Positions 1 through 7,683 of a stretch of 64,000 nucleotides of DNA are shown one piece after another. Under the pieces are notes generated by a model. It did not search any database and was not told the origin of the DNA. It saw only the letters and a program-made list of their open reading frames with translations. How positions within the stretch are numbered: the stretch's first letter is position 1; each line of letters opens with the position of its first letter. This DNA is from Bacillus suaedaesalsae (lineage in GTDB: Bacteria > Bacillota > Bacilli > Bacillales > SA4), in the NCBI RefSeq assembly GCF_016890225.1, contig NZ_JAFELM010000043.1:305148-369147 (forward strand). Reading direction: 5' to 3'. Made by a program: the position numbers and the translations under genes.

Positions 1-36
1 TTTTATAAGAAAGGCTGGTTTAAATAGTACAGAAAA

Positions 37-59
37 ACTCAGGGTTTGTCGCCCTGAGT
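37..59 (-). terminator. Intrinsic terminator overlapping a stop codon
   Basis: ACTCAGGG and CCCTGAGT pair across a seven-base loop, followed on the minus strand by TTTTTC. The stop codon of the DUF4275-like gene (39-41) lies inside the distal arm, so the hairpin encodes the last residues of that protein. Confidence 0.8.
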
Positions 60-578
60 TTTTTCATCTGTCATTTCGTTTACCCGATAGAAATACGGTC
101 CGCACAAGGATTCGTGAGTACGAACATACGTCCAAGTGAAGTTTTTATCAAAAATATAAATGTCATCCTGTGTATCGAAATCTTCTGCTACTAGTTTACT
201 TGAATTGGAGTATAGAAATATAAAAGGTGCACCTTCATACATGACATATACTTCATCCTTAGTCATCGCAGTAAATGCTTTACGTGCCTCTTCCTCTAGC
301 AAGCAAGACTGCTTTTCATAGCTGAATATGTGCCATTTAAAATCGTCGTAGTGAATCTCTTCTCTTTCCTTCTCACTTATACTATTGGCAAAGGATTTAT
401 CCCATTTATCAATCAATACATTAGCGTCTTCTATTATTTCTGAAATAACAACGCCTTTATTGAGCAAGTTCTTTTTATGACGATATTCTTGATAAATAGA
501 TTCGATTGACCAGTATACATGCTCTAATTCTTCGTCAGGCAATTGGCCTAGAAGGTGGTATATTTTTTTACGTATCAT
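39..578 (-). CDS. DUF4275-like protein, 179 aa
   Basis: Soluble, acidic protein with no signal peptide or membrane segment. The central stretch FKWHIFSYEKQSCL followed by EEEARKAF resembles the core of the DUF4275 family as I recall it; no biochemical function is known to me. The start codon overlaps the stop of the upstream nucleotidyltransferase gene by four bases (ATGA), so the two are translationally coupled, and an intrinsic terminator ends the unit within the last codons. The family call rests on memory of the motif and is moderate; the reading frame itself is well supported by the coupling and by the terminator. Confidence 0.7.
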   Translation of the reverse strand: MIRKKIYHLLGQLPDEELEHVYWSIESIYQEYRHKKNLLNKGVVISEIIEDANVLIDKWDKSFANSISEKEREEIHYDDFKWHIFSYEKQSCLLEEEARKAFTAMTKDEVYVMYEGAPFIFLYSNSSKLVAEDFDTQDDIYIFDKNFTWTYVRTHESLCGPYFYRVNEMTDEKTQGDKP

Positions 579-1387
579 GAAAACTGCCTCAAATCTATTT
601 TTGACATAAAATCTTTCACTTTCACGCTGTCAAGCCATACTTCATTTACAGAAAAAACATCACTTTGTTTTACAATATCATAAAATAAATCTATTAATCT
701 ATCAGCTGAAATTAGTAACTTTGCAACTGTTATTTCGTCTGGGTAAGTCTGAAGGTACCTTGTTATAAAAGCAGGCTGTAATGTTTCGTATGCTTTGAAT
801 TGATGGAGTTTCTTGTTTTCATTATATCCTTGTACTTCAAGAATATAGTCTCTCGACGTTTCGAGCATTTTAAGAGCATAGATTAAATTTTGTCGTTTTA
901 ATTCTGTGTAAAACTTTCTCATCGCATAGAAGAAATCGAACCCAATATCATCGCTTACAAAATATTTGAATTCTCTTTCTGTAAAGTTCTTGTTTTCACG
1001 TTCCATGATTTCAGATACGTTCCCTGTTTTGTCTTCAATTACATTCCATAATGGTGATTTTACATTTAAATAGTCAGTAGGCAAAATCGACACGTTAAAT
1101 TCTAGTCCATTTTCTAAAATGGCAATTAGTAAGAAGATATTTTCCCGAAATTGAACTTCCTTTATATAAAGAAATTCAAGGCCACTAAAATACGTTTGGA
1201 TGTATTTTTTCGCTTCATCAACGTCAGTGATTTTATTCGTAGACACCATTAAGTCAATATCAGAATGCTCGTCCTTGTATCCAATAACTCCAGAACCCAA
1301 CTGAACAATACCTTCAATTAATGATGACGATTTTAATGCGTTGATTGTACGATGAAAATACGATTCTCTTTCTTCTGGACAGTACAT
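575..1387 (-). CDS. Nucleotidyltransferase-fold protein (aminoglycoside nucleotidyltransferase-like)
   Basis: Residues 31-47 carry the polymerase-beta/nucleotidyltransferase signature LGSGVIGYKDEHSDIDLMV: a GSG turn followed by D-x-D metal ligands. The rest is mostly helical, as in kanamycin or lincosamide nucleotidyltransferases, so transfer of a nucleotide to a small molecule or a protein is plausible but the substrate cannot be read. GAGGTGA lies 4-5 bases before the ATG. It is the first gene of a two-gene unit, overlapping the DUF4275-like gene by four bases. No HEPN RxxxxH motif stands out in the partner, so a MNT/HEPN toxin-antitoxin reading is not supported. Confidence 0.75.
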   Translation of the reverse strand: MYCPEERESYFHRTINALKSSSLIEGIVQLGSGVIGYKDEHSDIDLMVSTNKITDVDEAKKYIQTYFSGLEFLYIKEVQFRENIFLLIAILENGLEFNVSILPTDYLNVKSPLWNVIEDKTGNVSEIMERENKNFTEREFKYFVSDDIGFDFFYAMRKFYTELKRQNLIYALKMLETSRDYILEVQGYNENKKLHQFKAYETLQPAFITRYLQTYPDEITVAKLLISADRLIDLFYDIVKQSDVFSVNEVWLDSVKVKDFMSKIDLRQFS

Positions 1388-1462
1388 GATTTCACCTCGA
1401 ATTAAATGTTTTACATTCTATTAGACAAAATAGTAGGAATTCCTTCCCTTATTCAAAGAATA

Positions 1463-1708
1463 TTAATAAAGAATCCATATTGAAATAATACATAATATCG
1501 CTAGTATGAATAAGCAATACATGACAACCCTTTTGCCTGTTTTATTCAACCAATAAAGGTAAACCAATGTTATATATATGATAAATGCAGCTGTATAAAA
1601 GATGACTCCCGATATAAATTTATCTTGGGGGTAGTGGCCAAAAATGAGATGTAATATGGTAATTGGATAGGTAATCAATGCAAACAAGTAGTGAATTTTT
1701 CTTTCCAC
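1463..1708 (-). CDS. Small membrane protein, 81 aa
   Basis: About three hydrophobic segments (residues 5-22, 32-52 and 60-80) are separated by short polar loops (HYPQDKF, NKTGKR). GGAGGGGATATT precedes the ATG and acts as the ribosome binding site. I do not recognise a family. It stands alone between the nucleotidyltransferase unit and a membrane-anchored protein, on the same strand as both neighbours. Confidence 0.65.
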   Translation of the reverse strand: MERKIHYLFALITYPITILHLIFGHYPQDKFISGVIFYTAAFIIYITLVYLYWLNKTGKRVVMYCLFILAILCIISIWILY

Positions 1709-1744
1709 AATATCCCCTCCTTCTGTTATGAAAAATGCAATCTG

Positions 1745-2317
1745 TTAGTCAATTTTATGCCATTTTAAATCTTCACTTCTAAATACATTCGTAGATTTAG
1801 GGTATCCGTAATAATAGAGCGGTTTGCCATTTTGGTTGTACGCTGTGGCATGAAGGTGGTCGATTTGTTGACTAAATGGAAACAAAAAAGAAATACGTTC
1901 TCCTTTGGTTACGTTCTTCCGTTCTGTATGGTGTTCATCACCCGCTTCTATGTATGCTACTTCATCATCGTGTGAAATTACACTCAACATCGTTGCAGCA
2001 TCATCTTCTGTTGTAATGCTAATACCTCCAATGGTCTGTATGTTGTCAGAGCTATACGGAATGTTCGTAGACAATGGACTTCTATAGAATAACCAAAACT
2101 TTTCGGATAATACGGATTGATATTGTTTATCGATATCACTCTTAAATAAGAAAATTTTATAAGAAGATGTTGTATACTCCTCCATCAATTCCGCATCATT
2201 TGAAAGAAAGCTGTTCGCATTTGCTGCACTTAATGCCGTGAATCGATAGCCACTTATCATCAAAAACAAAAGGACCACTACAACTACGATAAGTACTAGA
2301 TAAGAGTATTTTTTCAA
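1745..2317 (-). CDS. Membrane-anchored extracytoplasmic protein of unknown function
   Basis: One N-terminal hydrophobic segment (residues 5-22, rich in V and L) follows MKKYS, then about 165 polar residues; this suggests a signal anchor with an exported domain. No catalytic motif or family is recognised. The ATG overlaps the stop of the upstream GNAT acetyltransferase by four bases, and the ribosome binding site GGAGATGAGAAG lies inside the end of that gene, so the pair is an operon. Confidence 0.65.
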   Translation of the reverse strand: MKKYSYLVLIVVVVVLLFLMISGYRFTALSAANANSFLSNDAELMEEYTTSSYKIFLFKSDIDKQYQSVLSEKFWLFYRSPLSTNIPYSSDNIQTIGGISITTEDDAATMLSVISHDDEVAYIEAGDEHHTERKNVTKGERISFLFPFSQQIDHLHATAYNQNGKPLYYYGYPKSTNVFRSEDLKWHKID

Positions 2318-2766
2318 CTTCTCATCTCCTTTTTGTTTCCGACGTATAAATCTTTCTTTAAATAATAATGAGTAAAGTGTCTACCTACATTGTCAATACT
2401 TCCAAAAACCTTATAGCCATGTTTTTCGTAAAATTCCAAAGCTTGAAAACTTAGCGTATCTACTTTAATGAAATCACATTTTCGATCAATTGCGAGTTGT
2501 TCTACTGCTGTTAATAATTTTGAACCGTATCCTAATGATCGAATCTCTTCATCTACCATTAACGTATGAATTTCTAACCAGTTCCAGCAAACTTCTCCTA
2601 GTAAGCCCCCACGAACAACGCCTTGATCATCTTTTAAGATAAAGTTAACTTGCTCGTACCTTCCTCTTAAGTCTTCTGGAAAGTGAGCTAAATTGTATTT
2701 GAAGAGTTCATCATTGATATGATTTTTATAATCGTTATTGTTATCTCTTTCTATTTGAATGTTCAT
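2314..2766 (-). CDS. GNAT-family N-acetyltransferase, 150 aa
   Basis: Residues 70-90 show the acetyl-CoA binding motif A (VDEEIRSLGYGSKLLTAVE, with the RxxGxGxxL-type loop written as RSLGYGSKLL), and FYEKHGYKVFG near residue 113 is the usual motif B. The substrate is not predictable. AGGAGAATTTA precedes the ATG. It is coupled to the downstream membrane-anchored protein by a four-base overlap. Confidence 0.85.
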   Translation of the reverse strand: MNIQIERDNNNDYKNHINDELFKYNLAHFPEDLRGRYEQVNFILKDDQGVVRGGLLGEVCWNWLEIHTLMVDEEIRSLGYGSKLLTAVEQLAIDRKCDFIKVDTLSFQALEFYEKHGYKVFGSIDNVGRHFTHYYLKKDLYVGNKKEMRS

Positions 2767-2788
2767 TAAATTCTCCTAGTCTTATGTA

Positions 2789-3136
2789 TTAATTACGTGG
2801 TGCAAATAGCATAACGGATACGCCGATTATACAAATAATCGCACCAAGCCAATCATATATGTCTGGTGTTTTTCTATCAATGCCCCATCCCCATAAAACA
2901 GATAGAACGATAAAAACACCACCGTATGCGGCATAAACTCTACCGAACGACGGGAAGGTTTGAAAGGTCGCAATTACGCCATATAGTGATAGTGCCAATC
3001 CTCCACCAATTCCAAAGTAATAAGTCTTTCCTTCTCGAAGCCATAACCAAATAAGATAGCCCCCACCAATCTCAGCTATTCCTGCAAGGATAAATAATCC
3101 AATTGCGTACAAAATAGAAACCACATCCCTATTCAC
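2789..3136 (-). CDS. YnfA/UPF0060 family membrane protein
   Basis: A 115-residue protein with four hydrophobic helices, matching UPF0060 in size and in the blocks [31 protein letters not shown] and [12 protein letters not shown]. The family has the size and fold pattern of small multidrug resistance-type proteins and is often listed as a putative transporter, but its role is unproven. It sits 22 bp upstream of the GNAT gene on the same strand and may share its transcript. Confidence 0.85.
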   Translation of the reverse strand: MNRDVVSILYAIGLFILAGIAEIGGGYLIWLWLREGKTYYFGIGGGLALSLYGVIATFQTFPSFGRVYAAYGGVFIVLSVLWGWGIDRKTPDIYDWLGAIICIIGVSVMLFAPRN

Positions 3137-3254
3137 CCTATTTGCAAATTATTTTAATCTATTCGTAGCTTACATAAATCCGTGAAATTAGATCATTCTA
3201 GCAACTTTACAATCTTTTCATTAGAGTGATTCAATCTTTTTAACACCTTTTCAA

Positions 3255-3320
3255 TCAATATACAGATGTTAATGAAAAAAAGAGTAACATCATGACTAGA
3301 AATGCTATGAAAAACATCAT
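3255..3320 (-). CDS. Possible 21-residue membrane peptide
   Basis: A strong ribosome binding site (GAGGAGTGG) lies four bases before tandem ATG codons, then MMFFIAFLVMMLLFFSLTSV-Y and TGA: one hydrophobic helix. It lies in the 390-bp gap between the YnfA-like gene and the germination operon. Tiny one-helix proteins of this kind occur in sporulating bacilli, but I recognise no homologue and it may be chance. Confidence 0.35.
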   Translation of the reverse strand: MMFFIAFLVMMLLFFSLTSVY

Positions 3321-3478
3321 GATACCACTCCTCTATAAATTAGAAGACCATGGAATGAAATTTCAATAAAATTTAGTTGCTTTAGTAAGTTTTTTAGCAG
3401 TGTATCTTGGATAGAAAACCTTATACGTAAAGTTTAACATATTCTTCCTATTCATTATGTGGTTTATTAACAAAAAAA

Positions 3479-3504
3479 GAGCATAAATCTAAATGATTAT
3501 GCTC
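3479..3504 (-). terminator. Terminator of the germination operon
   Basis: GAGCATAA pairs with TTATGCTC across a short loop; on the minus strand the stem is followed by TTTTTTTG. It lies 25 bp past the stop of the gerB-type gene. Confidence 0.85.
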
Positions 3505-3529
3505 CCGTCATATTTACATTCCCCTACTA

Positions 3530-4603
3530 TTATGTTGACTCTGCTTTCCGTTTCTTTTTACGGCTTATAAGAAACAGCACTAACAATGACATTTCTAAAA
3601 ATAGTCCAATTAATGTCCAAGAGAAAAAGGTGAACTCGAAAAACACCATTGTACTTTTAAATAAGACTATAGATAAAACTCCAAGTAACAAACCTAAAGG
3701 GAGGATTATATTCACCGATTCAACACTTCTTATGTTTGCAATCGCCTTTTGGATTAAGTATAAAGTGAGTGCAAGCTTTGCAATTAGACATGGCATCCAG
3801 ATTAATACGATAACTAAGTCTAAACGATCGAGAAACTCAGTAATATTAATTTGTTGAATCATTGTAATGTTTGGATAGGAAGATAGCCTTACAATTTTTT
3901 CTCCCAGCACTAAAATATTTAATATTAGTAACACAAAATATAATAAGATTCCAAAGGCCGTACCGTAGTAGGTTGCTTTTCGTAATCCTTTTGTATCTTG
4001 AATATTTGAAAATAAATAAAATACAATGAACACTTCCCCCATCCATGGAAATAAAATAAACGATGACTTGCCAAGGTTTAACGCTTCTTTTATTTCAAAA
4101 ATAGGTAAGAGGTTAGACATTTTAAGTTCATTTATTAGTGTAAGTGGTAGGGTCAAAATAATTGCGGCTAAAACGACAAATTGGATAACTGTGATTCTTC
4201 CAATGACTTCAAGACCAGCAGCACTTATATACACTAAGGTAATCACTAATATAAGCGTAATGATTTCAAGTGGTGTAGTCGGAAGTAAGTTGGACGAAAT
4301 ATAGTGAACAAACGTGCGTACATCACGAATAAAAACAGACATTAAAAAAATCGACATGAGTATCGAAAATATCTTGGAACGTTTACTTTTACTAGCAGAT
4401 GGCATAACATCTACTAAATTACCTTTCCTCCCCATACCGATAAACAGCAAACCTAATAAGAGAGGAAGGATGAAAAATGGCACTTGCCAAGTTGTATGCT
4501 TTGTAATTTGGGTAATAATTTGACCCGTAATCATTAAGGAGCCAGTTAAAATAAAATTGGCAATGATAATTGCTAATTGAAATGGAGAGATTTTTGTTTT
4601 CAT
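3530..4603 (-). CDS. Spore germination receptor permease subunit (GerAB type)
   Basis: An integral membrane protein of 357 residues with about ten hydrophobic segments, beginning MKTKISPFQLAIIIANFIL, in the GerAB/amino-acid permease family that forms the germinant-binding subunit in the spore inner membrane. Its length fits the family (about 360). It is last in the A-C-small-B operon, and its start overlaps the small gene by one base, which makes the subunit set complete. The germinant cannot be told from sequence. Confidence 0.9.
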   Translation of the reverse strand: MKTKISPFQLAIIIANFILTGSLMITGQIITQITKHTTWQVPFFILPLLLGLLFIGMGRKGNLVDVMPSASKSKRSKIFSILMSIFLMSVFIRDVRTFVHYISSNLLPTTPLEIITLILVITLVYISAAGLEVIGRITVIQFVVLAAIILTLPLTLINELKMSNLLPIFEIKEALNLGKSSFILFPWMGEVFIVFYLFSNIQDTKGLRKATYYGTAFGILLYFVLLILNILVLGEKIVRLSSYPNITMIQQINITEFLDRLDLVIVLIWMPCLIAKLALTLYLIQKAIANIRSVESVNIILPLGLLLGVLSIVLFKSTMVFFEFTFFSWTLIGLFLEMSLLVLFLISRKKKRKAEST

Positions 4604-4815
4604 TACGAAACCACCATCTTTGTAATTGGGCTCAATACCTTATTGACGAATACTGTGACTCCGTTCAGGGTGAATGGCGTAATGAACAGTAAGGACAATC
4701 CGGCTGTCAAAAAAGAAATCGTGAAAACCCATAGCCTCTCCTTTTTATCCATATGTTTTCGCCTGGTGAATAGAGATACAGCTAATAAAGTGAAAATAAG
4801 AATTATTGCTTCCAT
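4603..4815 (-). CDS. Two-helix accessory (D-type) subunit of a germinant receptor operon
   Basis: A 70-residue protein with two hydrophobic helices (residues 2-16 and 30-50) joined by the basic loop TRRKHMDKKERLW. Small two-helix D subunits are known from a minority of gerA-type operons in Bacillus and can modulate germination rate. Its position inside the operon, four bases after the C gene and overlapping the B gene by one base, supports a real gene; the functional assignment rests on context and topology. Confidence 0.7.
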   Translation of the reverse strand: MEAIILIFTLLAVSLFTRRKHMDKKERLWVFTISFLTAGLSLLFITPFTLNGVTVFVNKVLSPITKMVVS

Positions 4816-4819
4816 GGCC

Positions 4820-5977
4820 TCACTCCCTTATTTGGATTCCTGAATTAAGCACCTGTTCGATCTCTGCTTTTGCCTCTACCTTCACCTCAATATCTGGCAA
4901 TAGTTCGCGCCAGTGCTTTTTCAACTTCTCTTCCCAAAGAACATTGTCTTTTATTACGACATGTAAACCTAAACCAAATACGTCAATTCCTTCATCCATT
5001 GAATGATCAAATAATGCCTTAACTTCTTTAATTATTTGTTTCTCCATCGAACTTGTTGCAAGTTCATATGCTTTTAAGTCACCGAGTTGCAATTGTGCTT
5101 CATTTTGCATCATATCGGCATCAGTTATGATTTTTACTGTAAAAGAAGGTAAACCGTTTATGATTTTATAATCAGTTCTTACATTAACCCTATCAATCTG
5201 TACATTCAATTCATCGTCTTGTCGAACCGGAAAAGTAAAGGTTTTATTTTCCATTCCATCCAGCAGCCAAAGTGCCCCAGATGATTCTTCTTTGTTGGCA
5301 AAATAACTTAATTTGTCTCCTTTAAAAACACCCATTCCTTCCACTGCAAGTTCTTCTTTATCTTCTTTTGACTTCCCGTTTTTTGTTTTCACCGTTTTTA
5401 CTACCGGTATCACCGGATCTTTACCTTCTAAACCAATATCATTTAACACATCCTTTACCGTTACTGCCCTTCCGGCTTTCACTATTTCTCGCATCGCTTC
5501 GGATGAAAGTTTCTCCAAGTGGGGGGAAGCAGTTAAGATGTCAACTGCCTTGCCTTCAGTTACTAGAACATAGGTTGAAAGCCTGGACTGTGGTTGTTCG
5601 AGAACAAGTTGTAACGATTTTTCGAAGCCACCACGTGCCATTGCTTCACCGAATACAAGTATTCTTCTGTGACCAAAAAATAGCTTCCGAGACATTCTTT
5701 GTTGCAAGTGATCATTACTTTCCCGTATATTTCGCCCAAGTTCAGAATCTACATAAGAAGGCCCACCTGTTGTACCACCACCACCGCCGGATGAACCGGA
5801 ACCTCCCATTGCACTAGGGAGCGGGACTTGTACAGAGATTCTAAACGAATTTTCATCAGCTTTATCAAAACCTGTTGCCGTAACAAAGGCCATATCATTT
5901 ACTTCCGTACGGTCCCAGCATCCAGTTAGTAGGATGAGGGAAATACAAATAATTAACGTAATTTGAAGCTTTTTCAT
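4820..5977 (-). CDS. Spore germination lipoprotein Ger(x)C family
   Basis: The N-terminus is a lipoprotein signal ending LILLTGCWDRTEVND; the TGCWDR lipobox is characteristic of GerAC proteins. Length (385 aa) is normal. Residues 58-74 form an unusual glycine/serine-rich stretch (GSGSSGGGGGTTGGPS) early in the mature protein that is probably a flexible insertion. GerAC-type lipoproteins sit on the outer face of the spore inner membrane and are needed for receptor function. It is the second gene of the operon, 28 bp after the A gene. Confidence 0.92.
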   Translation of the reverse strand: MKKLQITLIICISLILLTGCWDRTEVNDMAFVTATGFDKADENSFRISVQVPLPSAMGGSGSSGGGGGTTGGPSYVDSELGRNIRESNDHLQQRMSRKLFFGHRRILVFGEAMARGGFEKSLQLVLEQPQSRLSTYVLVTEGKAVDILTASPHLEKLSSEAMREIVKAGRAVTVKDVLNDIGLEGKDPVIPVVKTVKTKNGKSKEDKEELAVEGMGVFKGDKLSYFANKEESSGALWLLDGMENKTFTFPVRQDDELNVQIDRVNVRTDYKIINGLPSFTVKIITDADMMQNEAQLQLGDLKAYELATSSMEKQIIKEVKALFDHSMDEGIDVFGLGLHVVIKDNVLWEEKLKKHWRELLPDIEVKVEAKAEIEQVLNSGIQIRE

Positions 5978-6005
5978 TATTGTTTCCCCTCCTATTAAGC
6001 TGATT

Positions 6006-7538
6006 TTATTGATCTGGAGAAGGCTTTAAATTGGATTCTTCTCGAACTACATTTTCCTTTACAAACTCATCTGGTCTCTTATCCATCTTCCACCATGGTA
6101 CTCGGATGAAAACGTCTTTAAGTTCTTTCCAACTTAGAGGTCCAAGAGGACTGAAATAAGGAACACCGTATGAACGTAAATTACATAGGTGAGTTAATAA
6201 AACGATAGAGCCAAGTACAATTCCATATAATCCAAAGGTAGCAGCAAGAAGCATCAACGGAAAACGCAGCAAACGAATGGATATCGCTAAACTAAATCGT
6301 GGAATGGTGAATGATGCAATACCTGTTAGCGATACGATAATAACCATTGGTGCAGAAACAATCCCAGCCTCAACAGCTGCTTGTCCGATCACAAGCGCGC
6401 CAAGAATACTTACTGCTTGTCCGATTACCTTGGGTAATCTGATACCCGCTTCCCGTAGTGCCTCAAAGGCGAGCTCCATTATAAGGGCTTCAATAAAAGC
6501 TGGAAATGGAATCGCTTCACGACTCGCCGCAATACTATATAACAAATTAGTTGGGATCATTTCTTGATGAAATGTCGTAACGGCAATATAGAAAGCAGGT
6601 AATAACAAAGCTAAAAAAATCAAGGTCACACGAAGTAACCGTAAAAAGATTGAGATGTGATAACGTTGATAATAATCCTCACTAGCTTGCAAAAACTGCC
6701 AAAAGGTAGCTGGCAATATTAAGGCAAACGGAGTCCCATTCACTAAAATAGCGACTCTTCCTTCCAGTAGATTCGCAGCTACTGAGTCAGGTCTTTCCGT
6801 ATTTTGAATTTGTGGAAATACTGTAAACGGATTGTCCTCCATAAATTCCTCTAAGTACCCACTTTCTAATACGCCGTCGATTTTAATTCGATCGATTCGC
6901 TCTTCTACTTCCGACACTAAATCCGGTGATGCAATTCCCTCCATATACATAATGGCTAAAGATGTTCGAGTATGTGTCCCGACAACCTTTGAGATAATTT
7001 TTAGATCATTCGAACGTATTTTTTGTCTCACGAGGGATTTATTTACGCCAAGATTCTCTGTAAAACCTTCTCTTGGTCCTCGAATCGATGCTTCCGTCTC
7101 AGGCTCTGATACACTTCGTGTTGTGCCACCTTTTGCATCTAATACTAACGCTTTATCTAATCCATCAATTACTAACACCGCATTGCTGTCTAACACATAA
7201 TTGATCAATTCTGCTAAGTCATTTGATTTTAGTACTTTATTGACAGAAACAACATTTTGTTCGATATATTCATCTGATAATTCCTCAATCGATACCGCTT
7301 CGAGCAGTTCGTGAATCGCATGTAATTCAATGGTTACTTTATCAATTAATCCTTCAATAAAAATTAGACATGCTTCATGATTGCCTACCTTTAGTCTGCG
7401 AAACGTAACATCCGATTTTTCAAATTCTTTTTGTAAGAGTTCAATATTTTTATGAATATCTCTTGAAACTGGTTCTACTTCTACTTTTTTATTATCTTCT
7501 TTTAGTTGTATCTTCTTCGTTGTAATGAGCTTTTTCAT
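6006..7538 (-). CDS. Spore germination receptor subunit A (GerA family)
   Basis: A 510-residue GerAA-family protein with a hydrophilic N-terminal domain of about 290 residues, including the DLVSEVEERIDRIKIDGVLE block, then a membrane region with five to six helices (about residues 295-455), including FHQEMIPTNLLYSIAASREAI-type family sequence. It forms the nutrient-responsive receptor with the C and B subunits and is first in the operon. The upstream 145-bp intergenic region is shared divergently with the GGDEF-EAL gene; a forespore promoter would be expected there but I cannot assign one securely. Confidence 0.92.
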   Translation of the reverse strand: MKKLITTKKIQLKEDNKKVEVEPVSRDIHKNIELLQKEFEKSDVTFRRLKVGNHEACLIFIEGLIDKVTIELHAIHELLEAVSIEELSDEYIEQNVVSVNKVLKSNDLAELINYVLDSNAVLVIDGLDKALVLDAKGGTTRSVSEPETEASIRGPREGFTENLGVNKSLVRQKIRSNDLKIISKVVGTHTRTSLAIMYMEGIASPDLVSEVEERIDRIKIDGVLESGYLEEFMEDNPFTVFPQIQNTERPDSVAANLLEGRVAILVNGTPFALILPATFWQFLQASEDYYQRYHISIFLRLLRVTLIFLALLLPAFYIAVTTFHQEMIPTNLLYSIAASREAIPFPAFIEALIMELAFEALREAGIRLPKVIGQAVSILGALVIGQAAVEAGIVSAPMVIIVSLTGIASFTIPRFSLAISIRLLRFPLMLLAATFGLYGIVLGSIVLLTHLCNLRSYGVPYFSPLGPLSWKELKDVFIRVPWWKMDKRPDEFVKENVVREESNLKPSPDQ

Positions 7539-7683
7539 AAGAGCCTCTCCATACTAGTTTGCTCTTACTTTTCCCTCAAATGGCTGTTTTATCCATACTT
7601 ATTGGTTAAAAATACCTCAAGAATTATAAGGGAATTGTTAGTATAATTGGACTATACATACTGCCGGGAAGAGGAAAACTACC

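Noticed and set aside
5368..5817. A 149-codon plus-strand ORF inside the GerC gene
   Set aside because: The minus strand carries the complete Ger(x)C lipoprotein in an operon, so this is a shadow ORF.
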